Positions 1-6,301 of a stretch of 6,501 nt of DNA are shown here, in pieces. The DNA lies in assembly GCA_030731175.1 (NCBI GenBank), contig JANQUM010000181.1, positions 1-6,501 on the forward strand. Reading direction: 5' to 3'. Every line of letters starts with the position of its first letter. Position 1 is the stretch's first letter. Below the pieces are notes generated by a model. It made no database searches. It saw only the letters and a program-made list of their open reading frames with translations, and had not been told where the DNA came from. Source of the stretch: Spirosomataceae bacterium. GTDB lineage: Bacteria > Bacteroidota > Bacteroidia > Cytophagales > Spirosomataceae. The translations under genes and the position numbers were made by a program.

Positions 1-185
1 TAAGCAACTTGCTCCTTGCGGTCTTCCTCAAATAATTCTTTGGGGTAAACCAAATCCACGATGTTTTTTACGTCGTAGCTGATTGGTTCGTCGGTTGAAG
101 TATTATTTAGCGTTTTACCATCTTCCGAAAGTGTTAGTTTCGTTTTGGTTTTTGGGCAGATCAATTGATTGAAAAAATCGGTCAT
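1..185 (-). CDS. Trm112-like N-terminus, probably of a class I SAM-dependent methyltransferase (partial)
   Basis: The gene runs off the left edge of the window. From ATG at 185 there are 61 full codons, beginning MTDFFNQLICPKTKTKL and reaching DLVYPKELFEEDRKEQVA. The start resembles the Trm112/UPF0434 fold (hydrophobic turn, L-I-C-P-x-T-x-x-K-L, then a short beta region and an IVDLVYP segment). Only one cysteine of the usual zinc-binding set is present (C10). In Bacteroidota such a block often precedes a methyltransferase domain, and the charged FEEDRKEQVA tail is like the linker seen there; this is from memory of the family. The last two bases at the edge give TA, so the next codon is either Tyr or a stop. 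A free 61-residue Trm112-like protein therefore cannot be excluded. It is the fourth gene of the glycan-type operon, 55 bases after the GT-C gene, with no terminator visible in the gap and no Shine-Dalgarno site before the ATG. Confidence 0.65.
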   Translation of the reverse strand, partial: MTDFFNQLICPKTKTKLTLSEDGKTLNNTSTDEPISYDVKNIVDLVYPKELFEEDRKEQVA

Positions 186-240
186 GGAGTATATTGTTAA
201 GTCTTTATTTTTAGTGTTTATGAAAAAACTGTTTTGTTTC

Positions 241-2250
241 TCATTTCAATTTTCTGAGGTAAAAAGTACTTTCACCCACTACTTTTACGCCGTCGGTTTC
301 TCGTCCTTCGCTCAATCGAATGTCGCCGGGTTTTACTTCGAAAACCCCTTCTGAAAAAAATAAATATTCCGCTTCGGCGGGAATTGGCTTCACCGCTTGT
401 CGGAACGGGTGTAACGGAATCAATTTTCGCTCGAAGGTTTCACCCCAAAGCGGGTATTCAAAGTCTTCATTTTCTTGTTGCGTCCCTAACGCTACCACGG
501 CATTTTTCGGAACTAATTCATTGTATTTTTTATACGCTAAAGCAAGGTTTGGGCGAGCCAAAAGCAGTTGTTCGATCCGAGAAAGATTGCCAATCGATCG
601 CTCCCCTGTTAACGGAACTAAATCTCGGAACATTAACGTCATAATTGCCGAAATAACAATAATTACCGCAGAAGCCGCCAAATAATACTTCACCCGCTCT
701 TTATACAAATATGCCATCAAAGGTAGAAACCAAACGCTCATATTCATAAAATAACGAGCCTTTATCGGATCATAAACCGCAGAAAACGAAAGCGAAAGAA
801 AGTGAACCACGCCGCAAATGAAGAAAACTAACGCCAAGTTTGAATCAATTTCTTTGAATTTCTTTTTCCTAAAAAACGATGCCCCAAACATAATCAACGC
901 TGGAAACACCAACCCAATACCAATCCAGCCCCAATAAGGGCGTTCACGATAAAAACGAGCGTCGCCGTCAGCATGTTGAAACCGGAACGGGTTTACCGCC
1001 CAAAAAGCATCTCGATCAATATTGAATTGACTAAAAAAAGCGTCAAATGGTACCCGAAAAGTTTGATTAATTTTTTCTCCCGCCGGAGCATTTCTAATGC
1101 CATCAAGGTGAATGAAATCAGACGTATAGCGGAGCAAGTTCAGTTTAAAATTAGTCAATTTTTCTTTGGTGGAAAGGTGCTCAATCCCGTGCCAATTCAT
1201 CACTAATTTTGGAGCAGAGAGGCTACCGATTTTTAACTCGCCCACTTCTTTCACGTTTCCTACGTAACCCGCCGGAAGTACGTAAACGCTGAACCCTAAC
1301 GCAAAAACCAACAAAGCAATGCCCGTGTTTCTAACGTTAAAAAACACTCTTTGCTTCCAAATAATATAGAGCACTAATACCGCCACCGAAGGTGCGGCGA
1401 GCAGAAAAGTAACTTTATGGCTAATCCAAACCGCTGCAATTAGCCCGATAAAACTAAGGTAAAACGTGGATGGTTTGCGAAGAAATTTAAGCAAATAAAC
1501 GATCAGAACGCACAAATAAGCAGAGAAGACAATGTCGGTTTCTGTTGTAGTTGCCTGTATCAATGCCGTGGGCAAAAGCGATGTAACGAGCAGCACAAAG
1601 ATCGCAATTTTCTTATTTTGGCAAATCTGCAAACTGATTTTGTACGTACCCGCCAAGACAATCCAGTAAGAAAGGAAATGGATGAATTTGAAGCCCATTT
1701 CACCAAATAAATGGTAGAAAAAAAGCTGTAACGTGGGCAAAGCATTTGGGTAAAAATCTATTGACCACGTAGTTCCCTGAATGCGGTCCATCGAGCCGTT
1801 TTGCAAATAATACGCACATTTGGCAAGGTGCCCGGTCATGCTATCCCATTCGTTGGGAAAAGCATAAATAAATGCATAACTATTTAATAATGAACATATT
1901 AAAAAACCAGTTAATAATATTACGAACGTAACTTTCTCCGAAAATGAGAGGCTCGAAACAAAAGTCTTCACGCCATTTGCTGAATAATTCTTTTTCAATG
2001 CGAACTCGTTCTTCGGCAGAAAAAATCGCAGGAGAAAAAACGTTACGCCCGAAACTAACAACACGCCAACGCCCCAAAATAAGGGCTTGTTTATCGCCGA
2101 TAATTCAGATAAAACGTAGCCCGTTGGAATGATTGACAGAACCAGTAGTAAAAAGTAATTTACGACGTAATCACTGAGCGATTGCGAAATCCGGCGGGAG
2201 TTCTGATGGTTTACAAAAAAGAATAAAACCTCAAAAAGATAGAACAGCAT
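241..2250 (-). CDS. Multi-pass membrane protein, GT-C-type glycosyltransferase-like (GT39/ArnT-like)
   Basis: This is a 669-residue integral membrane protein with about 12 hydrophobic segments, roughly at residues 27-46, 55-78, 107-130, 185-204, 215-235, 239-257, 263-300 (two), 309-326, 440-460, 470-492, 500-517 and 521-541. The loop after the third segment holds the acidic motif EWDSMTGHL at 134-142, followed by AKCAYYLQNGSM. This resembles the W-D-S-x-x-x-H-L...Y-x-x-Q-N-G-S signature of GT39-like membrane transferases, where the first-loop Asp is the catalytic base; D136 is the candidate. TETD at 236-239 and DPIKARYF at 494-501 fit further GT-C loop positions. Residues about 542-669 are a soluble C-terminal part. 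Such enzymes move a sugar from a polyprenyl-phosphate carrier on the outer face of the inner membrane; donor and acceptor cannot be read here. It is the third gene of the operon, 59 bases after the acyltransferase gene. The exact start is uncertain because the first 26 residues include a short hydrophobic run. Confidence 0.75.
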   Translation of the reverse strand: MLFYLFEVLFFFVNHQNSRRISQSLSDYVVNYFLLLVLSIIPTGYVLSELSAINKPLFWGVGVLLVSGVTFFLLRFFLPKNEFALKKNYSANGVKTFVSSLSFSEKVTFVILLTGFLICSLLNSYAFIYAFPNEWDSMTGHLAKCAYYLQNGSMDRIQGTTWSIDFYPNALPTLQLFFYHLFGEMGFKFIHFLSYWIVLAGTYKISLQICQNKKIAIFVLLVTSLLPTALIQATTTETDIVFSAYLCVLIVYLLKFLRKPSTFYLSFIGLIAAVWISHKVTFLLAAPSVAVLVLYIIWKQRVFFNVRNTGIALLVFALGFSVYVLPAGYVGNVKEVGELKIGSLSAPKLVMNWHGIEHLSTKEKLTNFKLNLLRYTSDFIHLDGIRNAPAGEKINQTFRVPFDAFFSQFNIDRDAFWAVNPFRFQHADGDARFYRERPYWGWIGIGLVFPALIMFGASFFRKKKFKEIDSNLALVFFICGVVHFLSLSFSAVYDPIKARYFMNMSVWFLPLMAYLYKERVKYYLAASAVIIVISAIMTLMFRDLVPLTGERSIGNLSRIEQLLLARPNLALAYKKYNELVPKNAVVALGTQQENEDFEYPLWGETFERKLIPLHPFRQAVKPIPAEAEYLFFSEGVFEVKPGDIRLSEGRETDGVKVVGESTFYLRKLK

Positions 2251-2309
2251 AAACAGAGAAATATTTTTTTCTTGAAATTACGAATACTTTTTAGCTGCTA
2301 ATCAGATAA

Positions 2310-2969
2310 TTACAAATCAATATCCTTGCTTGAAATCGCCGCCGCCTTAGCTGGATTCCCCTTCCAAATACTCCAGGGTTCGGTTTTTTGTTTTGTTACG
2401 TTTGCCCCCATCGCCACGAGCGTTCCTTCGCCAATTTCGCAACCATCGCGGATAGTGGCATTTACACCAAAAAACGAGTACGCTCCCACTATGCAACGCC
2501 CCGAAAGTACAACGTGCGACGTAAAGTAAACGTGATCCTTGATTTCGCCATGATGACCAATGTGATTTCCGCTCCAAAGCACTACGTCGTTGCCAATTTT
2601 TACAAACGGCTGAATGGTATTATCTTCCAAAATGAAGCAATTATCACCAATTTGATCGGTTAAAACGGTGGCTTTCGAGCTAACATACGAGATCATTTCG
2701 TAACCTAATGCCTTTATTTCGCCGTAAACAGTTGCCCGAACTTCGTTCATTTTGCGTTCGCTCAATGGGGCAAACATTTTGAATTCCGCTTTTGGGTAAA
2801 GCGTTTCTATTTCTTCAAAAGGCACAACGGGCAGCTCACAAAACCTATCAGATTTGATGTATTGTTTATTTACCGTAAACGCCACCACATCATGCTCAGA
2901 ATCATTTGTAAGATAATAATGAGCCAATTCGGCCACTAATTCTGTTCCAAATATTACAACTTTTGCCAT
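2310..2969 (-). CDS. NeuD/PglD-like sugar O- or N-acyltransferase, left-handed beta-helix (hexapeptide) family
   Basis: The 219-residue protein has two parts. Residues 1 to about 95 look like the Rossmann-like PglD/NeuD N-terminal domain (MAKVVIFGTELVAELAHYYL, with a short glycine turn at G8). Residues about 100-210 are hexapeptide repeats forming a left-handed beta helix, for example IGDNCFIL, VKIGNDVVLW, IVGAYSFFGVNATI and CEIGEGTLVAMGANV, ending in the typical GNPAK at 204-208. The expected active-site histidine lies in NHIGHHGEIKDH; H139 and H140 are candidates. Family members transfer an acetyl (or other acyl) group from acyl-CoA to an amino-sugar or sialic acid precursor in the cytoplasm, usually as trimers. 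The substrate here is unknown. It follows the WbqC gene by 19 bases and precedes the GT-C gene, which supports a role in making a modified sugar for a surface glycan. The start ATG is the natural family start. Confidence 0.85.
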   Translation of the reverse strand: MAKVVIFGTELVAELAHYYLTNDSEHDVVAFTVNKQYIKSDRFCELPVVPFEEIETLYPKAEFKMFAPLSERKMNEVRATVYGEIKALGYEMISYVSSKATVLTDQIGDNCFILEDNTIQPFVKIGNDVVLWSGNHIGHHGEIKDHVYFTSHVVLSGRCIVGAYSFFGVNATIRDGCEIGEGTLVAMGANVTKQKTEPWSIWKGNPAKAAAISSKDIDL

Positions 2970-2988
2970 TTTTTTACTGTTCAGATTC

Positions 2989-3717
2989 TTAGCTTAATGT
3001 ATATTTTTCTAATAATTTGTTCGTCGTTTTCACATCATTAAACATTAACACGTCAATAATTGAAAGCCACGGCACAAACTCATTTTTAAACTGCGGATAT
3101 ATCACTTTTTCTGATTGTATAAAATTGAGCTTTACGCCATTTTCGGCGAACAAATTTTTGCTATACAATTCCCGACCACCCGTAGGGTTTATATAATGCT
3201 CCGCTTTTTCTTTAAGACAAATATCTAAGATTCGCTCTTGCCCTTTCAGTTCGGGATTTCCATAAACTTCGGACGAACTTTCGATTTCAGTCGAAATTTC
3301 GAGGTAAAAACAAACTTCTTGAATGCTTCTGAGGGCAAGTTTTCCAATGTACGTTTCGCCGCTGGAAAAAGTACGCTCGAGTAATGAAAACACGGCTTCA
3401 AAATGAGGAGCTTTTTTGTAACTCTGCTCCGTAGTTTTCAGAAATTTTTCTTTCCAAGATGTCAAATCTCCAAGTTCGACTTCGTTTATCAGGCTATTTT
3501 GGCTCGGCTTTGACAACGGAACGGTGAACATATTCGCCGAATTGTTCACTAAAATGTTATTGCGGTGAATCCAGCCCCTTTTTATAAAGTTCACGTCATC
3601 ATAAATCACGAATTTGTCCACGGCGTTTATCAACTGAAAATAACCGATGTACGGAAAAATATATGGCTGCATAATAGCCAATGTACGTTTGTATGTATGC
3701 GGTTTTGAGTTTATCAA
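2989..3717 (-). CDS. WbqC-like family protein
   Basis: The protein carries the WbqC signature near its start, IMQPYIFPYIGYFQLI, followed by VIYDDVNFIKRGWIHRN (residues about 39-53) and HYINPTGGRELY (about 174-185). WbqC-like genes are found in O-antigen and other polysaccharide clusters, but I know of no established reaction. There are no membrane segments, so it is probably cytoplasmic. The frame is open up to an ATG at 3828, but that ATG lies beside the terminator of the DUF349 gene and upstream of a -7 promoter box at 3744-3751. The residues encoded there do not look like WbqC. I therefore prefer TTG at 3717 (242 residues, typical length). Alternatives are TTG at 3681 and ATG at 3672, which gives 227 residues but removes part of the first strand. 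ATG at 3780 is upstream of the box and less likely. It is the first gene of the operon, 19 bases before the acyltransferase gene. Family call strong, start uncertain. Confidence 0.8.
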   Translation of the reverse strand: MINSKPHTYKRTLAIMQPYIFPYIGYFQLINAVDKFVIYDDVNFIKRGWIHRNNILVNNSANMFTVPLSKPSQNSLINEVELGDLTSWKEKFLKTTEQSYKKAPHFEAVFSLLERTFSSGETYIGKLALRSIQEVCFYLEISTEIESSSEVYGNPELKGQERILDICLKEKAEHYINPTGGRELYSKNLFAENGVKLNFIQSEKVIYPQFKNEFVPWLSIIDVLMFNDVKTTNKLLEKYTLS

Positions 3718-3743
3718 CGGAACGGAATTGCGTGAAACAGCGG

Positions 3744-3751
3744 CAAAGATA
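3744..3751 (-). promoter_or_regulatory. Bacteroidota-type -7 promoter box for the WbqC operon
   Basis: On the minus strand this reads TATCTTTG and continues with C, an exact match to the TAnnTTTG(C) -7 box of the Bacteroidota primary sigma factor. Transcription would start a few bases downstream, near 3735-3740. I do not see a good TTG at the -33 position (about 17-23 bases upstream, 3769-3777), so this rests on the -7 box and on its position just after a terminator and just before a gene. Confidence 0.6.
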
Positions 3752-3785
3752 CAAGAAAGAGAGGATTTGCCCCTTACCATTAAGT

Positions 3786-3821
3786 AAAAAAGAGCCGTTA
3801 CTTTCTCAGCAACGGCTCTTT
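3786..3821 (-). terminator. Intrinsic terminator after the DUF349 gene
   Basis: On the minus strand an 11-base-pair perfect stem, AAAGAGCCGTT with AACGGCTCTTT (3811-3821 and 3789-3799), encloses an 11-base loop and runs into a stretch of six T. It begins 24 bases after the TAA of the DUF349 gene. The T run lies only on the minus-strand exit side, so it serves that gene and not plus-strand transcription. Confidence 0.88.
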
Positions 3822-3845
3822 GTATCAAAAAAGCTGTATAAATCT

Positions 3846-5117
3846 TTAATTTACCTTCCGTCGAAGCTCTTCTAAAATAACTTCTTTCATCATTAGCTTA
3901 CGTTCTTGGGTACGTACATTATTGAATAACAGGCGGTCAGTTTCTGAATCTGGATTACTTTTTATGGTGTTCATGCTTGCAGAAAGGTGCTCTAAGTCCT
4001 CTCTCGCCCGCTTAACAATGTATTCCATCTCATGGTACTTTGCCTGAAGCTGCTGCTCGGCACTCATATAACTGTAAGTTGGATTTTTGCGGTGAACTAC
4101 TTTCATCAAATAGCTTAATTCAAAAATCTTATCGCAAGCCGAGCGGAAACGTTCGGCGAGGTCACGGTCAACCATATTGTACGGCAAACGAATATTTTTC
4201 CATTCGTTCAGCAGCATTTTAGTTCGATTTGCTGCCGCCACCATGTCGTCTGACTCTGCGAGGCGATCAACATCAGCCACCATTTTCTGCTGAGCGGCGA
4301 TACGTGGGTCAACCCGGGGCTTTATTTCAATGCCTTTTGCTTTACAATATCTTTGGTAAAACGTTCCGGTTAATTGTTTAAAGCGTTTGTACGGGTCACG
4401 CAATATTTTTGGGTGAATTTTACCCACCGTTTTCCATTCTGCCTGAATACCTTTAAGGTCTTGAAAAGCCTCGTCCCAATCGCGGCGGTCAAGTAGCGAA
4501 TCGGCAACTTTTATAAGTTCGTGGTATCGAAGCAAACGCTCGTCTGTGATACGGCGTTGCTCTTCAAAGTACGCTTTGCGTCGTTGATAAAACTCGTCAA
4601 GTGTATCTTTGAAAGCCTCTTCAATTTCTTCCTGATTTTCTTTCGGAACTGGCCCGGTTCGAATCCAGCGTGTGCGGATATCTTGCAGCGTATCGGCGGT
4701 TTCCTGCCATTCGTCACTTTTTCCAACTTCTTGAGCCTCGGCTAAAAGTTCTTGCTTAATTGTCAGGTTGTTAGTTTGATTTTCGTCAATCATTCCCGAC
4801 AGCGAACCCTCAAGCAGGTCTAATTTATCAAGCAACGGCATAAAGTTACCGATGCCGTCAAAGGTCAGTAAACGCTTCCTTAACTGCTTGAGCTTAGTGA
4901 GGTACGAACCTTTGTTTTGGGCAGTTTCAATTTCAACTTTTAATTGTTCTACTTTCGATACGGCAATATCATACCGATCTTCGAAGTACTTAAAAGCTTC
5001 TTCTTCTGTGCGTTTTACCTCGCCAATTTGGCGGTCAGGCATGTCTAAATATCCTTTCAAAAATACCTTACCTTCTTTTATGTAAGCGTATTCGTTTTCT
5101 GATGTTGCACCGTTCAT
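3846..5117 (-). CDS. DUF349 domain-containing protein
   Basis: From ATG at 5117 the protein has 423 residues. It carries three DUF349 repeats with the pattern of a tryptophan helix, E-W-K/W-I-R then a G-P/G-K turn, and an F/Y-rich second helix. They lie at about 137-184 (WQETADTLQDIRTRWIRTGPVP), 214-258 (DWDEAFQDLKGIQAEWKTVG) and 290-333 (LLNEWKNIRLP). Flanking parts are strongly charged and helical, probably coiled coil, particularly the C-terminal 70 residues. There is no signal peptide or membrane segment, so it is likely cytoplasmic. Its molecular role is not established. The frame stays open to an ATG at 5261, but those 48 extra residues are basic and unlike the family. The block starting MNGATSENEYAYIKEGKVFL looks like the true N-terminus. 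It appears monocistronic, with an intrinsic terminator 24 bases after the stop. Confidence 0.88.
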   Translation of the reverse strand: MNGATSENEYAYIKEGKVFLKGYLDMPDRQIGEVKRTEEEAFKYFEDRYDIAVSKVEQLKVEIETAQNKGSYLTKLKQLRKRLLTFDGIGNFMPLLDKLDLLEGSLSGMIDENQTNNLTIKQELLAEAQEVGKSDEWQETADTLQDIRTRWIRTGPVPKENQEEIEEAFKDTLDEFYQRRKAYFEEQRRITDERLLRYHELIKVADSLLDRRDWDEAFQDLKGIQAEWKTVGKIHPKILRDPYKRFKQLTGTFYQRYCKAKGIEIKPRVDPRIAAQQKMVADVDRLAESDDMVAAANRTKMLLNEWKNIRLPYNMVDRDLAERFRSACDKIFELSYLMKVVHRKNPTYSYMSAEQQLQAKYHEMEYIVKRAREDLEHLSASMNTIKSNPDSETDRLLFNNVRTQERKLMMKEVILEELRRKVN

Positions 5118-5499
5118 TCTATTTTTTTTGTGGGGGGCTGTGGCTTTTCTTAGGTTAAATCTCGCTTCTGCGAGTGTAAAAATGCGTGTTTTTTCGTACA
5201 ATCCAAAGCATAAGCTAATAAATGGGCGATTTTGTTTGGTTGACCAAAATAGCAAATTCACGTGCTATTAAAATTCGTTTCGGTAATTTATGAACCAATT
5301 CTAAATTTCCTCGCACCTAATAAACAGCTAATATTTAGGTATTGTTTGGTCTTATACGGCCTATCGGTTTCCTGTATAATACAAGGTATTTTTCACCTTC
5401 CAGAAATCCTTCTTCACTTGCGGATATTTCCTTGTGAATTGGACTGCACAAGTACTTACACTTACCTTCGTGGAGGTGATTACTCTAAATTAATGCCAT
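5118..5499 (-). other. Intergenic region upstream of the DUF349 gene; no gene seen
   Basis: The region between the DUF349 start and the LytTR terminator must hold the DUF349 promoter, but I see no exact TAnnTTTG box on the minus strand. The closest is TATGCTTTG near 5202-5212, which has one base too many. A plus-strand frame at 5262-5501 (79 codons) has no family features or start signal and I do not call it a gene. A weak hairpin, CTTGTG at 5431-5436 with CACAAG at 5447-5452, has no T run. The rest shows no structure I can name. Confidence 0.5.
5235..5248. repeat. 14-base palindrome upstream of the DUF349 gene
   Basis: TTTGGT and ACCAAA form a perfect inverted repeat around a two-base TG centre, about 120 bases upstream of the DUF349 start. 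Its size and symmetry suit a dimeric repressor or activator, but no partner is identifiable, and a chance palindrome in AT-rich sequence is possible. Confidence 0.35.
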
Positions 5500-5533
5500 A
5501 AAAAAAGCCTCGCCCAAAATTGAGCGAAGCCTT
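5500..5533 (-). terminator. Intrinsic terminator after the LytTR gene
   Basis: On the minus strand GCTTCGC (5530-5524) pairs with GCGAGGC (5513-5507) around a 10-base loop and is followed by seven T. One pair in the stem is a G-U wobble that exists only in the minus-strand RNA (it would be a C-A mismatch in plus RNA), so the terminator is oriented for the minus strand. It begins 22 bases after the TAA of the LytTR gene. Confidence 0.85.
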
Positions 5534-5555
5534 AGTTAAATCACCAAAAAAAATG

Positions 5556-6005
5556 TTATAAACACCCAACGGGGCTTTCACAGTATTGCGTTTGCGTATT
5601 CAGCTTGAACGTGCTTCGCACTTCTGTCAAGTGCAGTATTTTCACGTTTGCCGTCTCGTAGCGATGTGGAATCTTAAAGCCAAAATTCTTCTTCAAAAAA
5701 ATTTTAAATAAGCTTGACTGACGCCTAGACAACGCCACTTCTTTACCCGTTACTAAATTTAGGAAAACGTATTCTCCGTCGTACCAAATTTCTTCCACAA
5801 AGTGCAAGTTAAAAACCAATTTACGGTTGGCACGGTAGAACATGTGCTTATCCAGTTGCTTGTACAACACGCCGATTGTATAAGAAGATAAGGCCTTTTT
5901 GGCGGTTGTGGTATGGACGTAGGTGTAATTGGCATCACTTTCGAGATAGATAATTCGGAAGAACGGGATTTGTTTATGTTGGTTTAAGTTAAGAAAAGGT
6001 TTCAT
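5556..6005 (-). CDS. Stand-alone LytTR-type DNA-binding regulator
   Basis: The 149-residue protein is almost all one LytTR domain at about residues 11-107. IIYLESDANYTYVHT (18-32) matches the family's I-x-Y-I-E-A-x-x-x-Y strand, FYRANRKLVFNLHFVEEI (56-73) matches the F-x-R-x-H-R-S-x-x-V-N-x-x-x-I core, and VALSRRQSSLFKIFL (90-104) matches the final strand and helix. At the usual RIHRS position it has RANRK, so Asn replaces the common His. No receiver domain or membrane segment precedes the domain, so it is not a full two-component regulator. A tail of about 40 residues (109-149) has no recognised fold. The start at 6005 is fixed by an in-frame TAA three codons upstream. It is transcribed alone, divergently from the response-regulator gene at 6302, and ends in its own terminator. 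LytTR proteins bind direct repeats, often in their own promoters; its targets are unknown. Confidence 0.88.
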   Translation of the reverse strand: MKPFLNLNQHKQIPFFRIIYLESDANYTYVHTTTAKKALSSYTIGVLYKQLDKHMFYRANRKLVFNLHFVEEIWYDGEYVFLNLVTGKEVALSRRQSSLFKIFLKKNFGFKIPHRYETANVKILHLTEVRSTFKLNTQTQYCESPVGCL

Positions 6006-6017
6006 AACAATTTAAAA

Positions 6018-6088
6018 GATTCACTCAATACTAGTTTTTATAGAAAAGGAAAGCACGTAATTTTTGTCTTCAATTGGTTCACTCAAAA
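6018..6088. repeat. Two-copy direct repeat in the divergent regulator promoter region
   Basis: GATTCACTCAATA at 6018-6030 and GGTTCACTCAAAA at 6076-6088 share 11 of 13 bases, including the exact 9-mer TTCACTCAA at 6020-6028 and 6078-6086. The copies are in the same orientation, 58 bases apart, close to the LytTR start. The position suits binding by a regulator, possibly LytTR itself, though the spacing is wider than the close direct repeats usual for LytTR dimers. A chance match is possible. Confidence 0.4.
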
Positions 6089-6170
6089 ATCTAATATCAC
6101 CTGTTAAATGTGCCTTTATGACGATGCTATTTTTTATTTTCTTACGTCTAAAAGCTTATTTTCTGTAAAT

Positions 6171-6179
6171 TTACTTTGC
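6171..6179 (+). promoter_or_regulatory. Possible -7 box for the response-regulator gene
   Basis: TTACTTTGC differs from TAnnTTTGC at one position (T for A at the second base). It would give a leader of about 115 bases before the ATG at 6302. No TTG is found at the matching -33 position, so this is a weak candidate. Confidence 0.25.
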
Positions 6180-6301
6180 TGATTAATGATTAGTAAAATG
6201 CTTTTGTACGAAGTTCACGAACATCAACTTTTACTGCATTAGCCACTACATTTTGTGCATGAAAAAAAGTAGCTTAACCGGAAAAACAACCTGAACGTAA
6301 A

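Larger units (their letters stand above)
6006..6301. other. Divergent intergenic region between LytTR gene and response-regulator gene
   Basis: This AT-rich, 296-base stretch must hold the promoters of both regulators. It contains the direct repeat listed separately, an imperfect minus-strand box TAGTATTG at 6026-6033 (one mismatch to TAnnTTTG), and an imperfect plus-strand box at 6171-6179. It also has a small palindrome, GTTCACGAAC, near 6213-6222. I see no gene and no terminator in it. Confidence 0.5.

Noticed and set aside
1560..2132. Several open frames of about 60 codons on both strands within the GT-C gene
   Set aside because: They overlap the long membrane-protein frame in other phases and show no family features.
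2291..2301. TTAGCTGCTAA palindrome between the acyltransferase and GT-C genes
   Set aside because: It could suggest a terminator inside the operon, but the stem is only five pairs, the loop is too small, and no T run follows on the minus strand.
4656..4666. GGTTCGAATCC, an exact tRNA T-loop consensus
   Set aside because: It lies inside the DUF349 coding region, encodes conserved residues (I-R-T-G) on the other strand, and no acceptor, D or anticodon stem surrounds it.
5058..5065. TATTTTTG on the minus strand, an exact TAnnTTTG match
   Set aside because: It is inside the DUF349 coding region downstream of its start, so it cannot be that gene's promoter. AT-rich matches of this kind are expected by chance.
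5118..5261. N-terminal extension of the DUF349 protein to ATG 5261
   Set aside because: The extra 48 residues do not resemble DUF349 proteins, while the segment from ATG 5117 begins with a family-like N-terminal block.
5431..5452. CTTGTG/CACAAG hairpin
   Set aside because: It has only six pairs with a 10-base loop and no T run, and its position does not serve any gene end.
5262..5501. Plus-strand open frame of 79 codons between the DUF349 and LytTR genes
   Set aside because: It has no recognisable family or start signal, and its end overlaps the LytTR terminator tail. It is probably a chance frame in non-coding sequence.
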